Source: Strigamia acuminata
Lineage: Eukaryota; Arthropoda; Chilopoda; Geophilomorpha; Linotaeniidae
Reading direction: 5' to 3'
Assembly: GCA_949358305.1 (NCBI GenBank)
Contig: OX442314.1
Location: 40,308,581-40,372,580 of the forward strand
Length of the DNA: 64,000 nt
In this document: piece by piece, positions 11,560 to 21,707 of the stretch
Layout: the number at the start of each line of letters is the position of its first letter
Numbering within the stretch: the stretch's first letter is position 1
Translations under genes and position numbers: made by a program
Notes under the pieces: generated by a model
Database searches by the model: none
What the model saw: only the letters and a program-made list of their open reading frames with translations
What the model was told of the DNA's origin: nothing

Positions 11560-11785
11560 TGCCAGCGACTAAGGCTGCCAGCGCGTATATTTTAAGCCTT
11601 TGTTGTATTTTTTTTTTCTTTTGCCAGCTTATAGGCTTTTGAGCATCCTTTTTAAATAAATAAATAAATTTATATTAAGTTTTGTGCCAGCCTTGTTATT
11701 GCCAGCGTCTATACTGCCAGCGTTTATAGTGCCAGCGTTTTATTTGCCAGCGTCACTCTGTGCCAGCGTGTCTACCGCCAGCGTG
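11560..11785. repeat. short-motif array, TGCCAGCG units
   Basis: At least nine copies of TGCCAGCG(T/C), with irregular 5-25 bp spacing, occupy this stretch. The last copies are closely spaced (11,697-11,785). The array directly abuts the left arm of the Tc1 hairpin at 11,785. It resembles one arm of the short-motif fold-back elements seen at 31.0, 61.5 and 63.6 kb. Confidence 0.75.
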
Positions 11786-12150
11786 TTGACTTTATGTTTA
11801 GAATCATTTTCCTGCTGAAATATCCATGTCAAAGGCAGTTTATCATCTGCAAATGGAAGCATAACAATCCTCCAATACTTTTTCATAAGTATATTGGTCC
11901 GTGAAACCCTTAATTTAATGTTGTGGACCGATACACATACAGGAAACCATCCCCAAGCCATTTTACTATTGGGATGGCTTGGGGATGGTTTCCTCTATGT
12001 ATATCGGTCCACAACATTAAATTAAGAATAGCATGGACCAATATACTTTTAAAAAAGTATTGGAGGATTGTTATGCTTCCATTTGCAGATGATAAACTGC
12101 CTTTGACATGGATATTTCAGCAGGAAAATGATTCTAAACATAAAGTCAAC
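11785..12150. mobile_element. head-to-head Tc1/mariner fragments forming a 177-bp hairpin
   Basis: The left arm (11,785-11,961) and right arm (11,974-12,150) are near-perfect reverse complements separated by 12 bases. Each arm encodes the same internal part of a Tc1/mariner transposase, with landmarks MAWGWFP, then LPFADDKLPL, then WIFQQENDSKH, the block around the second catalytic aspartate. The left arm codes on the minus strand and the right arm on the plus strand. The right copy ends soon after the KVN that follows this block. Transcription from either side would give a long double-stranded RNA. Confidence 0.9.
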
Positions 12151-12159
12151 TCATTTGCT

Positions 12160-12590
12160 CAGTTTTCGTAACCCATCACATTTAGGTTTTGACTTTTCAC
12201 ATACAAAATTTTGGTTATCCAACAAAATATTGTAAAGTATTGTTCAAACAAACAATGATTTTCTGAAGAAACCGGTTTTTTGTGTGATTTTTTGGATGTG
12301 GTGCTAAGCTTTTTCTGCCGGCCCAACTCACTTGAGGCAATTAGCGTGGTGGGCCAATACACTTGTGCCAAGTAGCGCAAATTCAAATGGCCATAACTTT
12401 TGGCCCATTTAAGTTAAAATTTTATTTTTTTTTTAAAAATAAAGCCCAATGTTTGTTCTTCAAGTTGCATTTATTTATTTTGATTGAAAACTTTTTTTTT
12501 AGTTTGAAATGTACGATTTTCTTTTTTGCAACATCAAAACATACAGGCGGCCCAATACACATGGGTGCGGGCTAGTATTAGCGGTGGTTG
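12160..12590. other. non-coding spacer
   Basis: AT-rich DNA. The motif 'GGCCCAATACAC' (with 'GGGCCAATACAC') occurs at about 12,349 and 12,548, flanking 200 bp. This may mark a small inserted unit. No gene is seen. Confidence 0.35.
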
Positions 12591-14390
12591 CCGTCGTGCG
12601 GATGGTAAGGTGAAGTAAATCGTGGCAAAATCTTGAATTTCTTGCAAAACTCTTGATAGATTCGAGCTTTGAATTGTGGTCCGTTATCCGACACAACTCG
12701 GAAAGGAAAACCCCAATCCATGCAAGTATCATACAAACAGTTGGCTATGTCTTGCGCTATCGGATCGGACAATGGGTAGAGTTTGGGCCATCTTGTTGCT
12801 ATATCGAGAATTACCAAAATGTAATTATTGCCCTCCTTCGTTCGAGGTTTGAGCCCAATCAAATCCACACTCTAGACATTCGAACGGTGCGTAGGGATCG
12901 ATTTCTGCAGCTTCTACACGTGTTTTTATGCGTGGCCTTGCATGCTTGGCATCTGGTACAGTGTTTTATGAACTTTGCTGTGTCTCGTTTCATTCCTACC
13001 CACGTATACCGGTAGATCTGTCTCATTCAGTACAGTGTCCTTGCGATTCCGCAGTGACTGGCGAGTGGATGACCATGCATTAGCCATAACACTCGAAACC
13101 GCAATGTTTTTGGTACAACGACTTTTAATGCACGGGAATCTTCAGTCAAATCGTCGGACGTCGTGGGGTTGTACCGCATGAGTAAATTGTCCTCCAGAAT
13201 GTGTTTTGAAGCCAATGTTCTGAAGTTTCTCTTCTGTAATGGGCTGGTGACGTAGCAGGGCATCTGTTGAGTCTCGAGATAATACCTCAACACTTGACAT
13301 TGTTTATCCTTTATTTGGTGGTCGATAAACTCTTTCGGTGTGGGAGGCATGCAATCCGAATGTTCCGTAACCTTGGTGATAAATGCAGTTACTATTTCAT
13401 TGTTTGAAGATGGCATATATCGCCATTTCTTATCCTCCGGAAGCATTTCTGATCCTTCAATTCGCGTAGTGTAAGCGTTGCACCAATACGACATGAGTTG
13501 CTCGTCTTCCGTCAATGGTCTTGGAAGTTGATTCCAATTTCCTACGACCCATTTTCTTGGTTGTGTTGGGCAATATCTCAGATCTCTGTCTGCTTCCCCA
13601 GTGTCTTCAGCATCACAAATCAATTCTATTGGCGCTCTGGATAACGTGTCGGCCAATCCGTTTAAAGGACCCTTGAGATATTGGATTTTGAAGTTATACA
13701 ACATCAATTCCATCTGCCAGCGAGCAAGACGGCCCGCTGGTTCCTCCAATCTCATCAGTCACTTTAAGGCTTCATGGTCTGTTTGCACAACAAAACTGGT
13801 AAATTCCAGATAGGGTCTGAATTTTCTGAGTGCCCAGATCACTGCTAGGCACTCCAGATCTGTGGCACTGTAGTTTAATTCTGCTTGCTGCAAACATCTG
13901 CTGACGTATACACAAGGGGCTTCAACCAGGAGATACAGCTGCGATTAGCACCAGAATCCAAATTCGTCATGATTGTTCCTTGCTCAGTGAGTACCTCCAT
14001 GGTAGTCATTCCGTCTAAGATGTCATGCTCTGGCACTAACGCATTAAAGACTCTAATTCTTGGTTTCTCGTCTGGTTCCAGGATTGTTAATTCCTTTAAA
14101 AATTCATCCTATTCCACTGGTTTGGTTAGAGTTTCCATCTTCCAAGCGGCTTCCGTAGGGGAATTTTCACAAGTTTCTTTGACTCTTGACCAGAAAATTG
14201 TCGCTTTATTTTGTTTCTCTAACTTTACATCTTTTAACGCCTCTGTTACTTCTGCTGTAAAGTAGGATTTATCTGTTTGGAGAATTTCATCTGGTTTAAG
14301 AAGTGGAGACATTCTTCTCAGTGGAAATTGTACTCCAATGATATGTCCTTGCTTGATGTCACATATCATTTCACTTCGATTTTTCATTGT
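12590..14390 (-). pseudogene. Ty3/gypsy remnant lacking reverse transcriptase
   Basis: Read on the minus strand from 14,390, a gag-pol linker region leads to an aspartic protease start (NLDSGANRS, about 13,950). The sequence then jumps to RNase H ([19 protein letters not shown], then [10 protein letters not shown], about 13,920-13,760), so the whole RT is deleted. One in-frame TGA lies at about 13,756. The RNase H end (GRLARWQMELMLYNF) and spacer continue in one frame of 242 codons (13,755-13,027). The integrase follows, with its HHCC finger region frame-broken and its core showing IATRWPKLYPL and VVSDNGPQFKARIY up to YHPHDGNHR. The element is cut off there, before the catalytic glutamate. 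Protein similarity to the intact element at 18-29 kb is moderate, so it is a related but distinct family. Confidence 0.85.
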
Positions 14391-14528
14391 GTTTTCTGGT
14401 GTTATTTTCGGTTGAGGTATTCCTCACAAGCCACAAGTGAGGAACATATAAGTGCATATGTTTAGGCCCAAGGTCCGAAACCAAAGTCATGCAGTTTGAA
14501 TTTAGCATTAATATTGCGGGAATCAACG

Positions 14529-14781
14529 AACATATCGTACTCAATTGCTTGTTTAAAAAAATTAATAAATAAAGTTTACCGTGCGTCTTTCACAACGTTT
14601 TCACGACGTATTTATTAGAGATATGAACTTGACGAATCGAACAGTGAACTTTTATTTTGTTATCGTTTTAATTACGTTCTCTTTAAGTTGTCGTATATAA
14701 AGAGCAAGAATCACTTATCAAATCATTCTTCTTCAGTATCTTCAGCATCGTCAGTACTTGTTGCTCTAATATTCGGTCGAA
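14529..14781 (+). promoter_or_regulatory. promoter of CUL5-like copy 1 (TATA + Inr)
   Basis: TATATAAA at 14,694-14,701 is followed, 31 bases from its first T, by an arthropod-type initiator TCATT with the A at 14,725. A second possible Inr (TTCAGT) lies about 10 bases later. The whole 250-bp block, including the TATA-Inr spacing, is conserved upstream of the second copy at 40.75-41.0 kb. This shows that the two genes were duplicated together with their promoter. Confidence 0.7.
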
Positions 14782-17166
14782 ATGGCAACTTCTACATCCG
14801 AAAAATCCGAAACTGAATTGGCAACTACTTCTACGTACGAAAAATCCGAAACTGAATTGGCAACTACTTCTACGTACGAAAAATCTGAAATTGAATTGGC
14901 ATACGAAGCATCTGAAACTGAATTCAAAAGCATGAAGCTTCCGTTGATTAGCGAGACCGTTTTTAAAGTGTTGCAGCGAGAACCATTTACTAAGAAGGAG
15001 TGGTTGGATTTATTTCATATGGTGCACAAAGGTTGTGTGCAGTACGATCTTGAAAAATTAATGTACGGCATCGCAGCGGAGAACGTTAAATCGACCATTA
15101 AGCGTACGCTGGAAAAAATCGAAATCCATCGCGAAGACGAAGCGTTGATCAAAGCGTACGTCGCCGAATGGGGAAAATTCTTCGAAGATAGTGGAAACCT
15201 GTCAGGACCGTTTACGCCGTTGACGATTAAGAAATGGGAACACGATGCGAATGACTTCAGTGTGCGCAAGTTGATGCTGGATTCATGGAACAACGATATT
15301 TTCATCAAACTTGCGCCCAGCGTGCACACGAGCGCGATGAATCTAATCGACGCTGAAAGGAACGGCAAAGTGGGCGATCCAATCTTAATAACGAATTTAC
15401 GCGTGTCCGACATAGACGCGTGCACCGTTGACGGCGACAAGTATTTTAACTACCGAGAAATGTTCGAAAAAGCTTATATCGACAGGACGCGGGCGTTTTA
15501 TCAAAAAGAAGTGGCCGAGGTGTCGATAGCCAGCGGAGTCGTGGATTACATGAAATATGCGGATCGGAGATTCGTCGAAGAAATAAAGCGCGCGGACAAA
15601 TATTTGAAGTTGGACTGGGATTCGGAAACTCCGCTGACGAAAGTGTGCGCCGATCTGTTGGTGGTGCCCGTCCAGGACACGATTTTGTCCGAATTCGTGT
15701 CGATGGTCGAGCGGAAGGACATCGAGAATCTGCAGCGGATGTTTCGCTTGATGAATCGCACGACCGACGGCATCGCGGCCATGTTGAAGGAACTGGAAAA
15801 GTTCACCGTGGACACGTGTTTGGCGGATTTGTTGGTCGCGGCAGAAACGGTCGTCGACAATTCCGACAAGTACGTGCAACGACTCATCGATCTGTTCAAC
15901 CGGTTCGGCCAATTGATCGAGGTGGCTTTCGAAGACGACGCGTGATTTTTTTCTTCGAGGGACAGGGCGTTCAGAATAATCGTCAACGACACGACCATCT
16001 TTAAATTGGAACTCCGCGTGAGAAACAAAACTTCGGCCGAGTCGAAATGCCCCGAGTTGTTGGCCAACTACTGCGACTTGTTGTTACGTAAGTCGCCAAT
16101 GAGCAAGAAACTCACTTCGGCGGACGTCGACAGCAAGTTGAAAGACGCCGTTCAGCTGCTCAAATTCGTATCGAACAAAGACGTTTACATGATCTATTAC
16201 AAGTCGCATTTGACGCGGCGTTTGCTCTTGGACACGTCGGCCGATCTGGACAAGGAAGAAGAGATGATCGGGTGGTTGAAAGAGATCGGGATGCCGGCCG
16301 AGTACGTCTTCAAGGCCTCGCAGATGTTCAACGACATTCAATTGAGCGTCGATTTCAATCGAGACTTGAAAGAATCGAATCCGAAAATCAGAGACTCTAT
16401 CAACGTCAAGATTTTCACTTCCACCGCTTTGTCGCGACCGGGAAACAAGATGGCCGTGACGCTGCCGCTCGAATTGGAGGATTACGTGTGCGAGATGGAG
16501 AAATTTTACAATAGCAAGTTCAATGGAAGGAAATTGACTTGGGACCATCAATTGTCGACTGCGACGATTACTTTCTTGAATCCGGTGGGTAAATTTGATC
16601 TGGACGTCACGACGTTCCAAATGGCGGTGCTGTTTGCGTGGAACGAGCGTCCGAAAGGCAGAATTTCGTTCGAGGATCTGCGACTGGCGACCGAGCTGCC
16701 CGAAGCTCAGCTGCAGAAAACCATGTGGTCTTTGGTTGCGACGACGACGAGTTTGAAACGGAACGTTGTGTTGTGTGACCCGGAAGTGAAGTCGCCGTCG
16801 GGTTTCAATCGTGAGTCGCAGTTTTGGATAAACGACGAGTTCGCATTGTTTCGGAACGGGAAAGAGCAGAAACGAGGTAAAGTGAACTTGATCGGGCGGT
16901 TGCAGCTGTCGATGGAGAGTAGAGAGGCGGAGAACGAAGAGATCGTGCAATTGAGGGAGCTGAGGGTGCAAGAAGCGCTCATCCGTGTTGCGAAAACAAG
17001 GAAGACTATTGCGAGCGATCAGTTGCAGATGGAGTTGGTGGTATTGTTGAAAAACATGTTTTTGCCCACCAAGAGGATGATCAAGGAACAAGTCGAATGG
17101 TGCATCGAGAATAATTACTTGGCGAGAGATCCGTCCGATTTCAACACATTATTGTACATTGCTTAA
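14782..17166 (+). pseudogene. intronless cullin-5-like gene, copy 1, one nonsense codon
   Basis: Cullin-5 is the scaffold of a RING ubiquitin ligase. The N-terminal repeats bind Elongin/SOCS-box adaptors, and the C-terminal domain binds the RING protein and receives NEDD8. The reading frame is collinear with animal CUL5 over its whole length, with no intron, from ATG 14,782 to TAA at 17,164. It is interrupted only by a TGA at 15,943-15,945 (codon 388). The intact copy at 41.0 kb has CGA (Arg) there, so this is one C-to-T change at a CpG. Both halves are otherwise open. The N-terminus has an extra repeat of a TSTYEKSETELA-type unit compared with copy 2 (794 codons if unbroken, against 780). 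The truncated 387-residue product would hold only the adaptor-binding half. A polyadenylation signal AATAAA lies at 17,230. Confidence 0.9.
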
Positions 17167-17229
17167 ATTCTGTTTTGTTTGTTTTTTACATTTTTGCGAC
17201 ATTTTTAATTGAATCACATTTTATAAATT

Positions 17230-17574
17230 AATAAAATTTAAAAAAATATATACCATACATTTCAAAGATCACACTCGATAAGTAAAAAGGAATTTCCATC
17301 TTATGGAATTAACAAAAGATCAGCAATCGTAATAGTTTTCTGATACGCCCAGTATGGCGGCCGTTTTAATTTTTGGTATTTCATCTCCCAAATATATAAT
17401 TGCAGCCAAAACGTGGTAACATTGGTGTTTTTTCGGTGCACACTGGCAGACTAATTTTCCACTATTTCATACAACAGCAACTCTCTTTTTCGGTTTAAAC
17501 GGAGGAATAACAATCCGATTTTTCGGATTGTTATTTAAGTCCAAACATTTGATTTTATAAATGACGATGTAAAG
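17230..17574. other. 3' flank of CUL5-like copy 1, duplicated elsewhere
   Basis: Sequence from about 17,311 ('CGTAATAG', then 'CCCAGTATGGCGG', then 'GCAGCCAAAACGTGGTAACA') matches 46,245-46,445, the far flank of the second CUL5-like unit. The last 45 bases before the LTR ('TTTAAGTCCAAACATTTG' onward) match 31,743-31,785. This is the host target of the LTR retrotransposon. Confidence 0.8.
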
Positions 17575-18546
17575 TGTGGTGATCTTAAAATATTTCACCA
17601 ACTTAGAAGATAAAATTAATTGTCTTCTAATTAATTTGACTGTGGCACACGCCAAGTCAGATCATGTGACCGAGGGGAGAAATCCTCTCTAGGCACATAT
17701 CACCCCAGGTTGTCCGGGGTGAAGACGGTTATTAGCCGTTATGGTGCAATATGGTGTAATAACCACTAGTTGCACCCATTTGAGCTAAGTGCGCAGGTTT
17801 TCTGCGCAATATTGAAGCGTGCTGGGCTCGCGCCTTGGCTCAAATCGGGACTCTGAAATAAAACACACAACCACAAACATCACTGCTTTTCTGCTCCTGA
17901 CAAAAAGTATTGATAGTGGACTCGTGTTCTTCAGTTTCACCTGCTATCTTTGTGCAACAAACGCACAAAGCCAGCAATTCTGCTTGAATTAGCCGTAGCT
18001 AATTCCAGCAATCGAGAAGAGAAGTTCCCGTGTCGCGTGAACCATTGCCGTCGCAGTAGCGCGAACTGCTGCCACCGCCATCGGACGTGAACGGACGCCT
18101 GCCCGAACGTGAACCACCGCCCCGTGCCGTCGTACTTCGTGTGGAAGACTCACCGTGAACCATCATCCGAGGATCATCGTACGTGTGAGTGAAGACGAGG
18201 AAAATAGCGGAAGCCATTTTCCTAACAACTTTGGTTGTCAAGCGCATTCGCCGCGCTTTGTAGCTTGCAACAGTCGTTGCAAGCCCTTCCATTGTTCCCG
18301 CTCTTTTATTTCGCGACTTGTCGCATTCTGTGATATTTCTATCATATTTTAATATATATTGTAATTTAACGAATAAATAATTGTGTGATTTTTATTACCA
18401 TAATAAATTGTGTCTTGATTTTCCTATTTACTAAACTTAACCCTAGACAAGTTTAAGGCCGCCGATTGTAAGTCTTGAAAAGCATTCACCTGCGGTTTCA
18501 GGCTTATTAATTAGTAATTTGCCTGATATCAACCCGGATCGCAGCA
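17575..18546 (+). repeat. 5' LTR of the gypsy-type retrotransposon
   Basis: A 972-bp repeat beginning TGTGGTGATC and ending GGATCGCAGCA is repeated at 28,937-29,874. It starts and ends with the TG...CA typical of LTRs. A polyadenylation signal AATAAA sits at about 17,857. By eye I find only about three base differences from the 3' LTR, plus one 34-bp segment (about 17,979-18,012) absent from the 3' LTR. That segment is bounded by the direct repeat CCAGCAAT, so it was probably lost or gained by slippage between the two 8-bp copies. Confidence 0.95.
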
Positions 18547-18548
18547 CG

Positions 18549-18566
18549 TGGGGGCCCGTCCGGGAT
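18549..18566 (+). promoter_or_regulatory. primer-binding site, tRNA-Pro type
   Basis: Two bases after the LTR end lies TGGGGGCCCGTCCGGGAT. This differs at one base from the tRNA-Pro primer-binding site well known from murine leukaemia virus. The 3' end of a host tRNA-Pro would prime minus-strand synthesis here. A tRNA-Pro primer and a 2-base gap after the LTR are useful subfamily markers. Confidence 0.85.
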
Positions 18567-18658
18567 AGTCATTGTATAAATTTTGACAGTTAAAATTTAC
18601 CCGCCATTTTTATCTTGCTTATCTTTCTTCTCTATCCTTTCTAAATCCTCATTGAAAA

Positions 18659-21600
18659 ATGGCGACTCCTTCAGAGAAGAGACCGAGAGGAAGGCCGGCG
18701 AAGAGACGAGTGGCGATCGATCTACCAGTCGTGGATCAAGAAGTGACTGAGTCACAAGAACTGTTTGAAGCCATGGATCAAACAGCTAACTGTAACTCGG
18801 CACAGTTAATCGTGAATGAATTCACGCAAGCGATGGAGCGACAACAGCCATCCCCGCCAAGCGGCCAGTTGGACTTAAATAACCCAACTGGAAGTGGCCG
18901 TTCCAAGTCGCAAAACGATGATTTAAATTTACGAATTCAATCATCAAGTGCAGAACACTCGCTGAGTTCATCACCAGTTCAAGGTGCAGCGCATCAAGAT
19001 TCTGAGAACTCCAATATGGAAGTTTCTCATTCTCCCGTGCGTGTCACCATGATGGACGCACTCCGTGAGCAAGCTAGGCTCGAGGGAGTAAAAGTCACTA
19101 GCGAAATGACTGTGGAACAAATCCACAAAGCTATGGTTCGCAAACAAAGCCAAAAAGACGTTGAAATCGTCAGAACAAGCTTACAAGCAGAGTTCGAGCG
19201 AATGCATGCAGAAATGCAGCAGCAAAATGCCGAACTAAAACAACAACGTGCGAATGACCATGTTAAGTTGTTACAATTAGAGCAGGAAAAAGCTTCCTGG
19301 CTAATTACTGACGAAGAGCATCAACAAAGGCTCGAGCAACTAAATCAAGCACAAAAAGATTTAGAAATTGCTAATGATAATTTGAGATTGGCTAACGCAA
19401 ATTTGCGAGAAGCCAACACAAATTTAATGACTGCCGAACTAACCGCCCCAGTTCGAGCGAGGGAATTAATCCCCTCTTCTTCTCACAATGTAGAGAATTA
19501 TGCTGCAGAACAAGCAGCAAGAGCTAAGCGATTAGCACAACGAGAAAACGAAGTATTTCTCGCTCGACAGCAGTCAGTAATTGATGCTGGTCAAGCCGCC
19601 AAAAGTCAAAGCACTGCAGAACAGTTATTGCGTGCCGACTTAGCTGCGCAAGCTCGTGAAAACGAAATTCTTCGCGCAGATCTATTGACGGTGCAAGAAA
19701 ACTTTGCAGTAGTCGTACAAAAAGTACAAGACGTTTGCGGCGAAGATAATTTTGCAAAGCCAGCCCCAGTTTTGCAAAAAGGTGCTTCCAAATCACCTGA
19801 GTTGGTTGATTTAACATCAGCTAAACCAAAAGTCAGTCGACAATCAAGCTGGACTGACAGTGATGACTCACGCAGTAGTCGTGGTAGCCATCACAGTCGC
19901 AAAAAGAGAAAGCGACAACCGGACCCGACCGAATATTATCCCCCAAAAGTTCCGCAAAATTCGGATCGATTCTTTAGCAATAGCGACCGATTAATTGGAT
20001 TGCTAGCGAAAAAGAATAAAGAACGTGAGAAACCACACGATCGTGGACGCGCACACGATAATCCGCGAGAAGGCTCACCAAAACGAGATTGTCATAACGA
20101 CATCCGTGATGGGCCGAGATACCGTGGAAATCCACCAGGTGGTGACCCACCAGGTGGAGATAGTTCAGATGGACATGGAGGTGGCCACTCACGTGACCAC
20201 AATTCGAATGGCAATCGAGGTGGAAGGGGACCACCAAATAGAGACCGTCGTCCGCCAGATGGCGACGATCCTCCGGACCCCGATCCGCCGTCAAATCCGA
20301 ATCATGAATCTGCGTCAGATACAGATTCCTCACACCCCAGTGTGAGAGGGCGATCTCGTCATAGAACACGTAGTAGAACTCAAAGACCCGATTTTTACAC
20401 GAAAGATGAGATTGACCAGTTGTTGAGGCAAAATGCTCAACAACAGCGAAAAAACAGAAGGGATAAAATTATTTTGCAAAAAATAAATGAATTTACTTCT
20501 GATAAATGGACTCATCAAACAACAGATGAAAAGTTCATTAGATGGGATCGAGTTATCCCACATGCCTATAATGGAAGTTGGCAAGCAGGGTCAAACCTCT
20601 TGCTGGAAATATTCGAACTAGGCAAGGTTAACAGTTTTAGCTGTGAAGGTGCATTGGCCCATCTAGTACCGAGAATACTGGTTGGCGATGTCAAGGAGTG
20701 GTTTCGCAGGAAAGACTTCACGAAGTAGGATGACTTCGTTAAACAATTTATGTTTAAATTTGGTGAATCGAGCGAAGACATCAAGACGCTCTGGAGATGT
20801 CTTAAGCAACGAAAAGGCGAAAGCTTACATTCGTACATGCTAAGAGCAGAGAATCTGCTTGGCAGAATGCCACATGCTGTTACTGATGCAACAGCAGATG
20901 ATCAGTTTAGAGCTGGTCTCACAGAATATAGTAAAAATATTCTGATGATGTCGGACGCTCCCGACCCGGGGAAATTCTCCGAGTTAAACGAGTTCATGGA
21001 GGTCAATCAATTGCGCATTGACGAAAAGTACAAAGCTTACCTTACAGATGCCGAAAGGTCAGCGTACTTAAAGCGAGAGAAAAGACTCGCTGAGCAAAAC
21101 AATGAAACCTTTAATGGTTTGAAATTGTTGCAGCCACCTAGTTACGAAGACTTTCTAGACGAGGTGGAAGGGAAGAGTTCGAAAAAAGAATCTTCCAAAA
21201 AGGACGTCAAAAATCCTCATTCAGTCCCTAAGTTACATGCAAATATAACTGGAGCTGAAACTCCGCCATCTGAAGCTGAAGAAGCTGAAGAGGAGGAGGA
21301 AACAGGAGACGAGACGTTGGCTTTATTGGCCAAAGCAGCGGCGTTGTTAGCAAAAAATAACCCCGTTGCAGGCAAATGGAAGCCAAGAATGAAACCAAAA
21401 AATGTTTCATTTGACGCATCAAAGGTGAATACCGAAAGGAATTCAAAGTCACCTGCGGTGTCGCCTGAGCGCCGGTCTGACGCTCGTTCTCGTTCTGCCT
21501 CACCAGCAGCAACTAAAAAGAAATCGCCTGCCACTGATCCATGCAATTTATGCAAAAAATTAGGGCATTGGCAAAAAGACTGCCCTTCCTCTAAAAAGGA

Positions 21601-21673
21601 CAAACCAGTGTCAACAGCTGAGTTTGAAAAAGCAGTCAAGATCATAACTGACATGTTTCAAAAAAACTTGTAG
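18659..21673 (+). pseudogene. gag: gag polyprotein, one in-frame stop
   Basis: This ORF encodes the structural polyprotein that builds the particle. From ATG 18,659 the frame is open to TAG at 20,726-20,728 and continues in the same frame to TAG at 21,671-21,673, about 1,004 codons in all. It opens with an AT-hook-like basic motif (KRPRGRPAKRR). Next comes a long glutamine/glutamate-rich coiled coil (residues about 165-360), then a Ser/Arg/His/Pro/Gly-rich low-complexity region (about 400-580). A capsid-like helical part (about 590-830) spans the internal stop. The C-terminus has one CCHC zinc knuckle, CNLCKKLGHWQKDC (21,542-21,583). The long N-terminal coiled coil makes this Gag about twice the usual gypsy size. 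The stop lies in the capsid region, so no full Gag would be made without read-through. Confidence 0.9.
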
Positions 21674-21707
21674 ACGCAGATCCATCAGGTCTAGTGGACG
21701 CTGCGTC
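21661..21707 (+). promoter_or_regulatory. -1 programmed ribosomal frameshift signal
   Basis: Seven bases, A AAA AAC (21,661-21,667), sit exactly in the X XXY YYZ register of the gag frame, just before the gag stop at 21,671. This is a canonical slippery heptamer. After a 5-base spacer a stem-loop can form. The outer stem GACGCAG (21,673-21,679) pairs with CTGCGTC (21,701-21,707). The inner stem TCCA (21,681-21,684) pairs with TGGA (21,695-21,698). The loop is 10 bases. The pol frame is open directly from the slip point (CTT at 21,667) and lies in the -1 frame relative to gag. Confidence 0.88.

Noticed and set aside
15397-16067. Other antisense and offset frames over the CUL5 copies (also 41,731-42,252)
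   Set aside because: They are shadow frames of cullin coding sequence. Conservation between copies follows the cullin frame.
16084-17091. 335-codon open frame on the minus strand
   Set aside because: It is the exact antisense of the CUL5-like gene. The same antisense frame, broken up, recurs under copy 2. It is caused by the codon bias of the real gene and is rich in Arg/His/Gln without any domain.
18155-18352. ORFs inside the LTRs (also 29,483-29,680 and the minus-strand partners)
   Set aside because: They are present in both LTRs only because the LTRs are duplicates. They have no domain or start context, and LTRs are normally non-coding.
18659-20728. Reading the first gag segment as a separate complete gene
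   Set aside because: The following 307-codon frame continues in the same phase, with the rest of the capsid part and the zinc knuckle. The TAG is an internal lesion, not a natural end.
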